A stretch of 64,000 nucleotides of DNA from assembly GCA_017506865.1 (NCBI GenBank), contig JAFCMP010000203.1, positions 1-64,000 on the forward strand, read 5' to 3'. The notes under the pieces are model-generated. The model made no database searches. It saw only the letters and a list, made by a program, of their open reading frames with translations, and was not told the DNA's origin. Of the stretch, positions 32,094-46,000 are shown one piece after another (position 1 is the stretch's first letter; each line of letters opens with the position of its first letter). A program made the translations under genes and the position numbers. The DNA is from Tribonema minus (Eukaryota > Sar > Xanthophyceae > Tribonematales > Tribonemataceae).

Positions 32094-33727
32094 TCACTGC
32101 TTGCGGAACAAGAAGTACCCCCAGCACAGGTTGCTCTTGCCGGCGGCGTTGACCCACGCATCGAGGCCGCGGATCATGTTGTCCACGTACGCTGGCGATA
32201 TGTTGGTGAGCTCCGCACGCTTCGCCTCCAACACCCCCTTCACCGCTCCGTAGTGCGCCGCCAGGTTGCTGGTCCTGTCTTCGAAGCCCACCAGCTTCAG
32301 GCCACAGCGCTCAGCCCAGGCCTGGTAACTGGCGGGCGACCCCATGTCCTCCAGGTGAATGCGCCGGTACACGGCGTCGAGCTCCGCGGTGTTGGCGTCA
32401 TTGGACTGCATAATGTCGGTGAAGACGAGGCAGCCGCCGGGCTTGAGCACGCGCGCAGCTTCTTCAATGGCGCGGCAGCGTTCGGAGCCTGCGTGCAGCA
32501 GGGAGTCCTGCGAGACGACCGCGTCGTACGCGCCCGCGGGCTCGCCTGCAGTGGTGTGGCAGACAGGGGTGGAGGGCATTAGTGAGGTTCAGAGGTGAGG
32601 TGGTCAAGTACAGGAATGGCAAGCAAGTCACACAATGTAATGGGCAACAACTGCTCTAGACATCACCACTTCCGTGTCCAGCACTCCTACAGCGCTTCAA
32701 GCGAGTGTATCATGCGGCAGAACCGCATCATACGCCCGCGAGGCTATGCATGCTGGACATCAGCATTTGCCTGGTGCTAAGCATTGGGCGCGATACACGT
32801 GGCACCGCTCAGCAAAGAGTCACCGAAACGACCATGTATTCTCGCTTGCAGAATCGCCTGCTTTTTTTGTACTGGAGCTTGAACTTGAAGTTGACAGGTT
32901 GCAGTGCCACACAGCTCAGCACACCAGCACGGAGCAGCTATATGGTAAGACTACAGCGCTTGAATTGAATGTGTGATCCACAGCGACTCACAGCGACAAA
33001 CAGATAGCGGGTCACACCGAGTCGATGCTAGCATTGCTCTCAGGCTGCAGCAATGCTCAGAGCTAGCATGCAGCACGAGCAGAGTCACCAACATGTGGTG
33101 TGAGCCTGCATGCTGGCGCGCGGCACGGCATGCGCTACTGGGGAATATACGTACCAACACTGCTCAGACAAACAGAGGACGGAGACATGGCAATGCATGT
33201 ATGCCACGACAATTACATAGCAGGATTAGAGGGCGATCCATTGCCGCAGTGTCTAACAAAAGCATGCACGCAAGTAGGTGTCAGAGACCAGCTGCCGTAC
33301 CTGTCTCAAAAAAGGATCTTTCTCCGGGAATGAGGACCTTATCCGCCAGTCCTTCCGCAGCTGTTGTGCTCCTATTGACTTCGTTTTCCTTGCAAGAGAT
33401 GTCTATGCAGGTCACCGTGCAGCCGTAGGTCTTCGCGCACAGCCTTGCATTGCCTCCGTAGGCACTCCCCATGTCCATGACTTTGCTGCTGGAATCCAAG
33501 GGCTCCGCAGTTGCAAAGAGGCGCTTAGCGCTCAGCTCGCTGGCTAATTTGATGCGCTCCATCGGGTCCATGCTATCCGTGACCTGGGGGTCATCGTACA
33601 GACCCACATGGATGAAGGAGCCGCCCCACACCTGTTTGTAGAAGTTGAAGGCGTCTTCGGAGTCGTAGTACTGCTGCGCAACATCGTTGATGGCATCGAA
33701 CTGCGAAGACTCGCCGTTGCTGGGCAT
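32094..33727 (-). CDS. Sarcosine/dimethylglycine N-methyltransferase-like enzyme (glycine betaine synthesis), 2 exons
   Basis: Exons 33727-33301 and 32545-32094, with a phase-1 GT-AG intron, give 292 aa, the usual size for this family. It starts with a YYDSEDAFNFYKQVWGG segment (20-36), the substrate-side signature of SDMT proteins. SAM motif I is KVMDMGSAYGGNAR (82-95). Exon 2 has AYDAVVSQDSLLHAG, ARVLKPGGCLVFTDIMQ (motif III), RIHLEDMGSPASY and a GLDAWVNAAG...NLCWGYFLF end. These enzymes methylate sarcosine and dimethylglycine to glycine betaine, a compatible solute made under salt or drought stress; homologues occur in halotolerant bacteria, red algae and diatoms (known). It is head-to-head with the USP40-like gene. 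No targeting peptide is obvious, so it is probably cytosolic. Confidence 0.88.
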
Positions 33728-34013
33728 GGTTGGCGATGCGAGTGTTCGGTCCTCAAAGTGCTGTTCCTTGATCTGAGTTTATTTGTGTTCTGTGCCTGCG
33801 GCTGGACGGTTTGCAATTGCAAGGTAGTTGCAGCACCTTCAAAAGCCCTTGACAGCAGTAGAAACTTCGCCTGCACACCGGAAGGTGGCCGAAAAACCTT
33901 TTCCAAGCCCAGTCTTGAAGTTTGGCGCACTTCAACTCCCAAATCCAAAATCCAACTCGCCAACTGCAGCGCTCATCAAACATGCCATCATGCTGAGGCA
34001 ATAATACATCAAC
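33728..34013. promoter_or_regulatory. Putative bidirectional promoter between the N-methyltransferase and USP40-like genes
   Basis: The two divergent start codons are 286 bases apart. A perfect 12-bp palindrome, TTGCAATTGCAA, lies at 33811-33822 and GCACTTCAACTC at ~33,928. No TATA box was recognised. Confidence 0.5.
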
Positions 34014-37000
34014 ATGCTAGAAAGCCTCTTTGCAGGTGACGAGAGCGGCGCAGCGGCGCGTCCCTCATCGATCGCAGAAGATATTCCTCCGTCCAGGCCG
34101 CAATCCGGATTTGTGGGCCTCGAAAATCAAGGTGTGTGGTGTTTCTGGAGCGCCTTTGCGGTACAGCAGCAGCTCCGAAATCCCTGTACAGTAGCGTGGT
34201 GTGCATAGATTCAACACGATGAAGTAAGTGTAACATGGCTACACAAGAACTGCTGTGTCGGTCTTATATGATCAATCCAATGCGCGATTGTATCATCTTC
34301 TGCTATTGCACACCGGACACAGATAACTAATCCGACTTGATGCTGCCTTTGCTTTGCTGCGACAGGTGCAACATGCTACCTCAACAGCCTTTTACAGGTC
34401 ATGTACATGACCCCGGAGCTGCGGCACGGCCTTTACGCCGTGGCTCCCGAGGATATGGGAGTGCAGCAATACGCACCCTTATCCAGCAAAGCGGAATCAG
34501 CAGCGGAGCCTTCAAAAAGCGATACAGTTCAGCCAAGTGAAGCCATTGTGGCAGGTCTCCGGGCCATGGGGTTCAGTCGCAATGCCTGCGCTCGAGCAGC
34601 GCTGGCAGTGGGCAACTTGGGGATTGATGATGCGCTGGAATGGGCACTGTCGCACACCGAGGATCCGGACTTTAACGAGCCGCTGCCAGGCCTGCAGCAG
34701 GAGCAACAGCAGCAGCAGCAGCAGCCGCAGCAGGCGGAGGCTGGCAAGGGTGGGGGCAAGGGCAAAGCGCGGCCCAAGCTTATACCTTTGGAGGTGCAGC
34801 GTCTATTTGCGCGGCTGCAGATGCTGCAGGTGCAGACCATCTCAACTGAGGTAAGCGTGGTGATTGGAATAATGGTTTGCTCTGGCTGAGCTCTTGCGGT
34901 CTTGTAGTATGTTTAGTGCCCGAAATGGCAGCGGTGTTGAGTGCGGCAGGTGCCCAATACAAGTGTGGAGGTGAGCCACGCACGCTAATGCTGCGTACCC
35001 CTGAGCTCTGTGTATTGCAAAGGTGCATGTTCATGATGAGCTGATTGGACTGCTTTCATAATCCACACCCAACTTACCTTACGCTGACACGAAGGACACA
35101 CCCTGATCGTGTGCTGTTGTTGCCGCACAAAACCTAGACGCTGATTGTTCAGCTGTTACTCCAAGCACAAGCACCCTCTGGACAGGAAGAACAGCAAGCA
35201 AGCTCCAGCCATGTGGCATCTCTACCCCATCTATACATATATTTCATGATGGAAATGAATGGCGTGTTTACGTGCTCGCCCACCACTTCTGCAGGACCTG
35301 ACCACCAAGGGATTCAAGTGGCAGGACCGTGATGGACGTGTGCAGCACGATGTGCATGAGCTGAACCGCCTGCTCATAGACGCGCTGGAACGGTCGCTGG
35401 CCCACACACCGTCTGGAGCAGCTCTGATACCTACCCTGTACACTGGCCAGGTAGAGTGGTTGTAGCAAGGCAAGGCAGTGAAGTGTAGAAATCTTGTAGT
35501 TGGAGTTGGCAACTTTTTGTTTTTTGCACAGTATTTGAGCAGCATATTCGTCCCGTGGTGCAGGTAGGTAGTGTGTGAGTGTGCGCTGCAACTCAATGGC
35601 GCATGCTGATCTATATGACGAAGGAACAGTGCAGGCGTTGTGCGGATCTCGCGTGGGTTTGGTTCACTTGATGCACCATATCTCTGGCATCATGTATCTG
35701 TAACAAGTAACCAGTTACTTTTGCGGACGTCTGAGGACAGGAATGGTGTTCGTGCTTTGAAGCTGAGTCATTCCTTGCATACTGCCACGTGTCGCTGCAT
35801 CGCGCAGGCAACTTCCCGGGTGACGTGCCTATCGTGCGGAAGGATGAGTGACCGCGATGAGGCGTTTCAAGACCTCATGCTCATGGTGAACCCAGGGGGA
35901 GACTCAGACCCAGACTCAAACCTGGTGTCGGCACTGGCCGAGCACATTCAGCCGGAGGCAATGGTGGGGGAGAACCAGTATTGGTGTGAGCGCTGCGACA
36001 GGAAGGTGGATGGGGAGCGGAGGCAGATGCTGCGGGAGCTGCCGCCGCTGCTGGTGTTCAGCCTGAATCGGTTCCAATTTGACATGAAAACCATGGAGCG
36101 CGTCAAGGTGAGGGCTTGAGCACTGATTGCTGAAGATTTTGCATACATTGCTGGGTTTTAGGATTTAATTTCGGTATCAGTGAGCCTTAGGGTAATGCTG
36201 ATGACGATCAAATCAACACCGACAGAATGTTTACATCATGTCAGTACTTCTAACAGACGCCATCACCAACTTCATGTTTTCCAAAGAGCCCGTTCGGACC
36301 CCCCCTGTTTCCTCTGAAAGTTACATCAAAGTGTGCACGGTCTCTGAGAGTTGCATGTGTGCAGGCCATGAGCCTATGCACTGATTGATTTGCCACTGCA
36401 GGAGTTTGGGCATATACATAGCACATTGACCTAGTGTCAACGTGATACCTATGAGCGGCAATGTGGCATCATTTTTGTCACAACAATTCAAGACTGTTAC
36501 CAACGGCCTGCAGCGCTGTACATGTGCTGATGTCGCAACCATGAGACGGTTCAAATCCTACTCATTGAAGTGTGCATCAGTGCACACATGTGGACAGCAG
36601 CACAACCACCTATATTAGCACCACCAGCTGTGAACCACACCAGTACGTTATGCTACCCCACCTTCATGATCGTGTTAGTTGGTCAGTATGCAAGCCATCA
36701 GCAACAGTCATTGTGCTATTAGCTGACGGTGACAATACAGCCTGGGGCCTAGCGAGGAATTCATTTTGAATGTTTTGAAATTCTGGTCGCCTCATTCACC
36801 AGCATGTCACCAGCATGTTGCATTGCTCATTTCTAGCCGGCTTTCATGTTGACGAGCGCTGCTGCAAGCACCAAGTCACATGCTTGCAACCGCTCAACTG
36901 CCATCACGCGCCGACATTGAGGATCGTATGTTGCTTGGTATTTCACTGCTTGTGTTAAGGAATGCAGATTTATCTGCACGGCCACTGTAACGGTCATGCC

Positions 37001-40000
37001 CTGCACACATACTTTATTCCGAAGCACATGAACACATCTTGTACGTGCAGTTCATGATGCGCCCCTGGAGAACAGCTCAAGCATGCATTCACCCTCTGCT
37101 TCACACTTGATATATGTAACTGGTACTCACCAGTTGTCACAAATGTGTAATGCGCATTGTCGTGACTCACCACAGGTCAGTGCCAAGTTTGAGTTCCCCT
37201 TGGTCCTGGACACGGCGCCATTTGTGGAGCCCAAACCACCAGCAGGCACCGCTGATGCGGCCGCGGCAGCTGCTACTGATTCAGCTGGCGCCCCCAATGC
37301 CGCAGCTGACACGGTGGAGCCTTCAGCAAGCACTGATGCTGCAGGACTTAAGGGCCAGCTTGCGCCTACCACGGACGCACCACCACAAGCTGCCGCCGAA
37401 GCAGGAGCACCCACTAGTGCTGACGCTGCAGCAACAGCACCGACACCGGAGTCTAGCGTTGTTGGCGCAGCAGCTGCAGTGCTGACTGCAGCAGCGCCCG
37501 AGCGGCCGACAGACAGGCATGTGTGGCTGCACCAGGCCTGGAATGAAGCCATTGCATCAGTGCAAGGTGATGGCGGCATGCACGCGGCGGAAGCGACACA
37601 GGCGCAAGCAGCAGGGGGGGGGAGTGGAAAGAGCGCGCAAGGCGCAGCAGCAGGAGCTGTCTCGGACGGCGGCATCAGCTTAGTTGGCAGCGCTCAGGAG
37701 GTCAACGACCAGGACGGCCTGTATGACCTGCTGGGGGTGGTGCTGCACAGGGGCAGCGCGTACAGCGGGCACTACCACGCATACATCAGGGACTGCCTGG
37801 GCGAGGGAGCTTGGTCAGCGGCGGAGTTGCCGCGGCACGATCATCCTGCGGTGCCTATGAAACCCGCAGCGGCCATTTCGGCAGCAGTAACTGCCACTGC
37901 AGCAGCAGCAGCAGCAGCTGCAGCAGCGCCAATTGCTGGCAGCGCGGGGGGAGTACCAGCGTCTGCAGCAAAGCCAGCACCACCGCAAGCACATGCAGCA
38001 AAGGCTGCAGCGGAGCCGGGAACTGCTGTCAATGGCGCCGGAGCAGATGGCGGCGGCGGCAAACGTAGCCCCACAGGAGGGAGCGCTTCGAATGGCGCTG
38101 CGCTCAAAGGAAGCAGTGCAGGTGACGCTGGGGCAGGCTCAGGAGGGCGCAAAGGGAAGCGCGGCGGCCGGAAACATAAGGGCAGAGGGGGGGCAGCTGC
38201 AGCAGCAGAAACAGCAGCAGCAGCTGCGCAGGCGGGCGCCAGCGCTGTCGTTGAGGGCGAGGGCAGGGACCAGTCAAAGGTGGCTGGGGGCATGGAGCAA
38301 CAGCGCGGTGGAGTCAAGCCTAGCGGAGCAGGGGGTCAGTTGGGCAGTGGCGGGGGCACGCAGGAGCCACAGGTGCTGGAGCTGCCGGCAAAGTGCAAGG
38401 TGGACGCGGCTGTCAGCGAAAAGCATGGCCGCTGGTTCAACTTCAACGACCAGAAAGTCACTGCCACCAGCATCCGGGATCTGTCTAGCGCGTTTGAAGG
38501 CAAGCCCTTGCTTGCTGAAACCATCATGACGTTGTGGCATACATGTTCAGCAGTGCATGCCTGGTTAAGAAATGAGCAAGAGCACCAATCCCCAGCAGAG
38601 CTTGCTGTTGATGGCGCATGAGGATTCAGGCAGTGCTCAACCGCAGTGCTGCTGCGCAACCACCTGTCTCCGCCAGTGTTGCTGAGCGTGTTGAGCCCCC
38701 TATCTGACATGCTTCGTGCATGCTGCACTCTGGTCTCATTTACTGCAGTGTTGGTGCAGCGCAGTCCATACATGGGCAGATTACTGCGCCTCACTTTGTG
38801 CGGACACAGTGACTATGCCCTCTTCCATGGGCGGTACTTCAACTAGAAGTCGCAAGGCAGAACTTCATATTGAAGTTGGCTAAATATTCCACCAATTGCG
38901 CATGCCATGCAAACCCCACATGTCAGAGCCATCATCTCAGTCCAACAGCGACTGTCAGTAATGTGCATCGACCGTGCTCAGCGTCTATCGCGTGTCAAGC
39001 GCGTGGTATGCATCTCTTGTAACTGCTTTGTGTATACCACCCTCTTACTTCCCCCAATGCAGGAAACGACAGCGCCTATCTCCTCGTCTACAGGGCACGC
39101 TGGCTGCAGCACTACACCCCAGCAGTGTCCTCGCATGACAGCAAATCGCGCGCCAACGGGGGCGTACCCCCTCTATCTGCCGGCAAAGCGAGCCAAACTA
39201 CAGAGCTCAGTCATATCGGGGAGCACAGAGAAGCAGCAGCGTCACTGACACCGCGGCACAAGCTGGAGCAACTCGCGATGGCCACTTGCCCACCCGCCCA
39301 CTGGCTCAACGTGGTGGCAGAAGAAAATTTGGCCAGGGAGAGCGCGTACAGAGCTTCTGTCAGCGGCCAGCACATGGTCTCCCTGACTGTGCACTTCCCT
39401 GCAGTCATGGAGTATCAGTACCCGCACCTGGTGCCACGAGCAGGGGGAGGGGCCAGCGAGGGGGGCGAAGCTGGGGGGTTGGTTGGGGGCGCCATGGTGG
39501 TGGCGGTGGACGGGAGGAAGCCAGTGGCGGCGATATGGAGTGCTTTCTTGCAGGTATGCCGGTTATGCAATGGCAGGGCGCGCTGTTGTTTGGTATCAGG
39601 GCGCTGCAGCATATGATGTCACACAGAACTTGATATTGCAGCACTGGAAGAACAGGTGTTGCAATGGGGGTGACATCAGTCATTCATGCCAAACTTGCAC
39701 TGTGCAAAACTGTGTCGCAGATAGCTATGGCTTTTCTTAGATGTTGATGCAGCAACATCAGTATACAGATCGTGGTCATGTACAGTGTTGACACATGCGT
39801 GCCACCTGATGACTTGCACAAAATGGTTAGGCCTAAAGGCCAGGCCTACAGCAGGGAGGTCTGTGTCAAGGGATGTGCATGGGGAGGAGGAATGTACACA
39901 ACCAAACGCTTTATCAATGAGAGATTTCTTTGACGGACTCTTTGCATCATGCTTCAACAGACAACTGCATATGCTCTGTGGTCCAAGCACAGTGGCCGGA

Positions 40001-43000
40001 GGTGCCGTTCATCAATGATAGTGGAACACGCCAGAATAATAAAACCTAGCAAAAGTGTTGTCATTGTGCATCCACACTCTTGTGCTCCGCAATATGCGTT
40101 GTCCCTCCCCACATGGATTGACCAGCAAGAAAGGGCATGCAGCTGTAGATGCTTGACTCAACACGTGCATCATCACCCGTACCACCATCGTTACCCATAC
40201 TCAAAGGTGCTTGTTCATTACATGTCACCTTTGACAGGCGGTGCAAGAGCTGGGCCCATATGACGTGATGGCAGAAGCGATGGGATTACCGCACGATCCA
40301 GAGGGGATGCAGATAGCTATATTGGAGCAGCACATGCCAGGACTGCTGTACGTGCAGAGCCAGCTGGACGTCATGGAAGGATTACCGGTGAGCCCGTTAT
40401 ACTGTGCACCCAGCTTCTACTGTGACGTATGCGCTTTGTGACGTACACGCTGAGTCTGACAACCCTTATGTTAGGGTAGCCCTGACCCTATTCCTACACC
40501 CGCGATTAGTTGGCGGTGCTGCAGCAGGATTCAGCTGCACACTTTTGCTGCTGTTCATGCAGCAACTTGTCGATGATACTGATGAAACAGCATTGGATGA
40601 CTGAACAAGTCAATGAATTGGCATGAAGTCGCTGAAGCAGCACATGTCCAGCATGCGGTCAACAGATCATGAACTAGCATTTTGAGTTGGTCAAGTACCT
40701 CCAGCTTTAATGACTATAGCCTCTCCGCGTTGGCAGAGCCCATGCCCGAATTGCACTTTCTTACAGCGCCAGCAAAACACAATGTCACTAGGTTGTTTTT
40801 GTTTTGTTGGAGAGTGTGACGCCTCGCCAAGTGTAACATTCAAATCTTGGCCGCCCTGCTGAGCCCATGCTGAAATCACCAGCAGTGTTCAAGAGTTCGC
40901 AACCCTGGAGTTTTCGGATGCATACCCACATTCCAGCTTTCTGGTCACATGCTCAACATCTGCAGCTTGCTTCAACAAGTCAGGCCCGCCTGCTTCAACC
41001 TTTCAAGTTTGACAAGCTTGCAGTACAGTGCATCTTGAGACAATGCTTGTGGAATGCTCCGACTGTGTTGTTGTCCACGCAGCATGACGTTCTTCATTCA
41101 TTACATCGCTTCGCTGGCTCGGCAAGCCGTGCTGCTGAAATAATAGCTGCAGGTTGCTTTGCATACTCAACCATTCTAGAGCACAATCATCACAAAATTC
41201 GCAAACCATGCAAGAGCCATGATCTGTCACGAATTGTGTTCCCGCCGATTTGTCACGGGTCCTCAGTTGCCTATCAACATTGTCGTCTGTGCGTACCGCT
41301 CAACCTAACCCCCCCAAGTCCGGCCCTTCACACAATGCTTGACTGCCAATAAGCTGTTGAGCAGCCAATTGGCGGCCACTCTACTTAGTGTTCCTTCAAT
41401 CTGCAGTTCTTCAGCATCTTCCAAAACAGTATCATGCTTCTGGTATTGTCATATTGCTGTTGATATTCGCTTTGGTCATTCCCTGCCATGACAGGCAATC
41501 CGTGACGCGCCCTGGTTCATCGAGCACAAGGAGCTGCTGGCGTGGGGGGGGCATCTGGGTGCCCTCAGCAGCGCTTCCATAGGCCCTGCTCTCGCGCCTG
41601 TGCGCATGGCAGTCAGCATTCTGCGGCCTGCAGCAGCTGAGCAGCTGCACCTGGCATGTACACCCGTGGAAGTGCTCAGGCAGTTCACGCTGTATGTGCA
41701 CAGGGGCGTCACGCTCGCAGAGCTTGCAGACAGGTGCGTCAACTTCGCTTCAGACATGTGTGTAGCCGTGTGCTGCTACATTTTCTGCTACTCCTGTTGG
41801 GGCTACTGCATGTGCATTTAAGGGCATGATACATACGCTGTGTGTTACATATTGTCATTTTAGCGCTTTTGGGACAGACAAATGCAGCCCTTTGCCAACT
41901 GCAAAGCACATGCGCATATTCTTTCAAATGTACCTAACTACTGTAATTTCAATTGTAGACTCCTATCATAACTGTAACCCTCTCTCCAGAGTACCTCAAG
42001 TGCACCAGTACCTAGGTGTTAAAATATGGTGCTGTTGCATAGTCAGGGTTACGTGTCCTTATGGAGTTTAGCACTTGACGTTGTAGTTGAAGTGCAGTTT
42101 TGTTCGCGAACTGTACAAAATCAGCTCCAGATCATTGATGTGGGTGATTCGCCAACCCTGAGCTGGCATGGGCAGGTGTGCTGTTGATAGTATTGTCACA
42201 TCGTTTGTAGCACCTTTACATAGCCTGATGGGGGGCCTTGATGCACATGAGTCAACGATCGCTAAGCCAGTGTTGTAGGAGGCAGCACCGTCTGCTTCAG
42301 CACCAGTAATATGCATTCTAGGCGCAAGAACGTTGATGCTTGTGTCACGCTATTTGCATTCCCGCAGCTGTACGTGTTGCTGCTGCCTGCTTTGTATATC
42401 CTCACCGTTGGCATGCCTTGTTGCAGCCTTCCTCAATGTCAGCCAAGGCAGCCTTCACGATCTGTTTCTGATGCATCTTCGACGTGCTCTGCTGCGCAGG
42501 CTCCAAGCAGAGGTTGCACAGGACCTTCCGGATGTCGCCAACACCATGGTCGTCAGCGCCGTGTCCACTATAGTCGCCGTGCCAGCCACGCTGCCCACGG
42601 CAAAGTCTGGCGGCAAAGGCAGCAGCAGCAGTAGCAGTAGCAGCAGGGGCAGCGGCGCCCCAGCACCGGCACCTGCAATGACAATCGGTGCGGAGCTGAG
42701 GGCGGTGGTGGTGCTGCAGCCGCCGCCGCAGGCAAAGCCGTCGCCGCAGCAGCTGCTCAAGCTCCAGGCGCAGCGCACGCGTATAGAGCTGAGCACTGTT
42801 GACGGTGTGGACGTGCACGACGGCCTGGAGCTGCTGGTTGAAGATCGCACCGCCGCCAGTTCCAGCGGGGACACTCTTGCGGAGCGCGAGGTGACGCGCC
42901 GAAACGACCTCATCTCCTTCACCGTGCGCGTGAACGCGCACCCGTGGGCGGGGCTGCTGGCGGCGCGCGGCGGCGCGGCGGAGGCGCACGCGGCAGCGCT

Positions 43001-46000
43001 CAACGGCGGCGACAGCGTGTACCTGGCGTTCACGCTGGACGCGTCTGCGGCGCGCTGCGGCGACGTGCGGAGGCAGTGCGTGCAGCGGCTGCTGCTGAGC
43101 GGTGTGGACAGCGATGCTGCTGCTGCTGCTGCTGCAAACGAGGCGTGCGCAGCGTGGGGCGCGGGGCTGGTGAAGGAGGGGGCTGTGCTGACGGAGGTGG
43201 AGCTGGGTATGCCCCTCAAGAGGGTAGGTATCAGGGAGGGGCAGGTGCTGCTGCTGAGCGCGGATGCGGTGAGCGCGGGGGCGGCGGCGGTGCGCATCGC
43301 AACGGCGATCCTCGTGCGCGGCAACAGCACTGCGGGTAAGAGCTTTTTGGTGGTTGTGTGGAGTGCGTTAACAGAAGTGGCACAGCGTTTTCTCTTTCCC
43401 AACAGCCGTGCACACACGCCGATGCGGCGGTTGTTGCAGACTCTGTATCGCTACCTGATCACTGCGGGCAGCGTTTTGGCGGCAACAATTCCTCCGGGCG
43501 ATTCATCTGGGTCAGTCACTTCCTCGCGCTGTACTTGTGTACACAAATGGAGCGTGCGTGCATACATAAATGTGGTTGTGCGCTGTGTGTGTGAGAGTGA
43601 ACCAATGGTGCTGTGATTTTAAGGCATTGTGCATTGCAAGAATACCGCAGATATTGCAACATGCATGATATTGCAACAAGCCTTGCAGTAAGTCAACTTG
43701 AATCTTCCAAGCCACTCCTTGACATATTTGGCCCTCGTTTGCGTTGATAAAACAATTTACCATGGCTTCCTGCAAGTTGCGTTGGAATCTTCAGCAAGTC
43801 ACATGAATGGACAAGAAGAGTGAGGGTAGGTATGCTTGCGGGCGCGGACATCATTCTTGCAGTTGAAGTTGAAGTGCTTCTTCTGCAGCTGTGTCTGCTT
43901 GCAGTTTTGGTGCTTAATGTTGCCTACCAGGGCTTCATCCAGGGCAACTGATAGGCAAAATCAGTGTCATGAAACGCTTAATTCTTGTGAAATCACACAG
44001 TAACAGAGTTTGTGATAACTTCAAGTGCTGATCATCAAGCGTACATTGCTGTGTTCCGGCAGATGCGGAGCATGACTCTGCCCAGCCAGGTGACAAGCTC
44101 GGCAAGCTGCAGGTCAAGTTCACCTCCAGCGACACCATTGCAAGCGTCAAGGAGCGCATGCTGCAAGAAGCTGTTACTGGCGGTGACATAACTGCTGAGG
44201 AGGCAGCGATCAGCGATGCATGGCGGCTGCGCGGCACGCAGTGGGATGGCACGCCTGCAAAGGTCATTGCCGAGTTTGCGGTGGATACCAGCGAGCGGGG
44301 GGTGTTCTTGCCACAGGTATGTAATGTACACATGCAGGCTGTGGGAGTCATTGTGGCACTCAGTCTGTGTTTTTAACCCGGCATGTTTAAAAGTGTGTGC
44401 GTCCAAACCTGAGCCTGATTAGTTTTGTGCTCAGTGGAGATCATGTTGCGGCACGTCACACTCTGGAGCGTCAAATTTTCTGCTGCAACTGCCAAGGCGC
44501 AACGTACCGTTGGTTGACATGAACTTGCCAGCATCATGAGCACCTGCGGGCAAAGCCTGACTCAGCCATCTCTAGTGCCGCAGCACACGGGCACATTAAG
44601 TATATTTGCATGTCCACGACTTTCGCATCAAGGTCGATGTCTTTGTGATTGTGCTGCCGGTGCGCGTAGAGCTGGTGCCAGTCAAAGCGGTAAACTGACT
44701 GTAAAGTTGAGTCAGCGCCCCATGCCCCCCCTGCACACACGCTTCAACCAAGCATGTTGCTTTCTCATGTCACTGCACGCACTTTCAGGGCGCCTCGTCT
44801 CCAAGCATGCCGCCGGCGCGCATCAAGCTGATGCCGGTGAAGGCGGCGACGGCGGCGGAGCTCTGCAGCGGCGAAGCTGTCATGCTGGAGGAAGGGCGGG
44901 CGCCGCGGCCGCATGAAATTCACGTGCAGGTGTACACGTGGCGACAGCATGATGAGGACTTGTCCAAGGCATTTGGCGAGGGTGCGGGGAGTGGGGCGCA
45001 GCTGCGTGATACTGCGGCAGCAGCGGCGTCTGCGAATGGCGGTGGTGGCGATGCGCAGGGCAGTTTTGCACGGGCTGGGGAGGGGGGCGCTGCAGGGATT
45101 GGCGATGATGCAGGCAAGTTTTGTGTGCTATTCATCAAGTTACTGAGAAGCAGGACGTGTGAAGGGTAGCGCTGAGATAGCTAGGACTCCAGTAGCAACG
45201 GGCAGGCCAGTATGTTGCGAGCTGCGCACGTGGCCACCATGCAGCCATACTTCCAAGTGTACCAGAACAAAATCTAGTTCTTTATTCATTCCTGGCAAAC
45301 AATGCAGGTGTGATCTTTCCACACGTGTGGTGTATTGTTCACGGTCTGAGTTCAGATAGAATGTTACACGCTCATGGGCCAAGTTTACTGGTGCGCATTG
45401 TACTTGCTTTCAAGTGTCATTGTGCGGTTCTGTGACATCTGGGAACACCAATACATGGCTGTTTGTTGAAGGCGCAGTTGTTTGGAACAACGAAGGCATT
45501 CAACATTCAACGAACAGTGGTGACTTGTGCTTGAAAAGCGTCTTGATGTCCCACAGACCCTTCTGATGATTGCATTTGAATTTGAGCAAATTTCAGATGA
45601 TGGCCGAGAAGCACTTGCAACGCTTGTTAGGTCGTTGAGCACGGCTGTCAGAGTTTTGGAGTTTGCGTCATCGGTGTTGTCATATGCAGACCCAATCTGT
45701 GTGCTTCCTGCAGTTATTGCATAGAGCAAATGCATTCATCCCACAGACTTGCAATGCACCAGTTCTGTTGGAGGATGTTTTGTGGGGATTTCACTCACTC
45801 ATGAGAGACGCGTTCAATGCTGCTGCAGAGCAGGCATTGCTGCCTGCCACTTGTGCTGCTGCCAGTTGTATGCAGGGACTCTTGCGAAGTCATTTCTGAA
45901 TCTGTGTTTTTTGAGCTCTACATCACGAACTATCATCGTGCGCTGCTGCCATCACGGACCAGGGCTCGTTCTGCAGAGTTGATAGTCTACCACATGCAGT

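Noticed and set aside
36494..36556. tRNA-like T-loop GGTTCAAATCC at ~36,550
   Set aside because: Upstream bases do not pair as acceptor, D or anticodon stems at the required distances, and it lies in intron 4 of the USP40-like gene.
42368..42442. Alternative, earlier acceptor (CCCGCAG at 42,367) for USP40-like exon 9
   Set aside because: It keeps the frame but adds a Cys-run (CTCCCCLLC) unlike the rest of the protein. The acceptor at 42,442 was preferred, though RNA data could reverse this.
45527..45724. Protein-like frame (TLLMIAFEFEQISDDGREAL) inside intron 11 of the USP40-like gene
   Set aside because: It has an acceptor-like CCCACAG, but its phase does not fit the flanking exons and it reaches a TAG with no donor. 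Treated as intronic.
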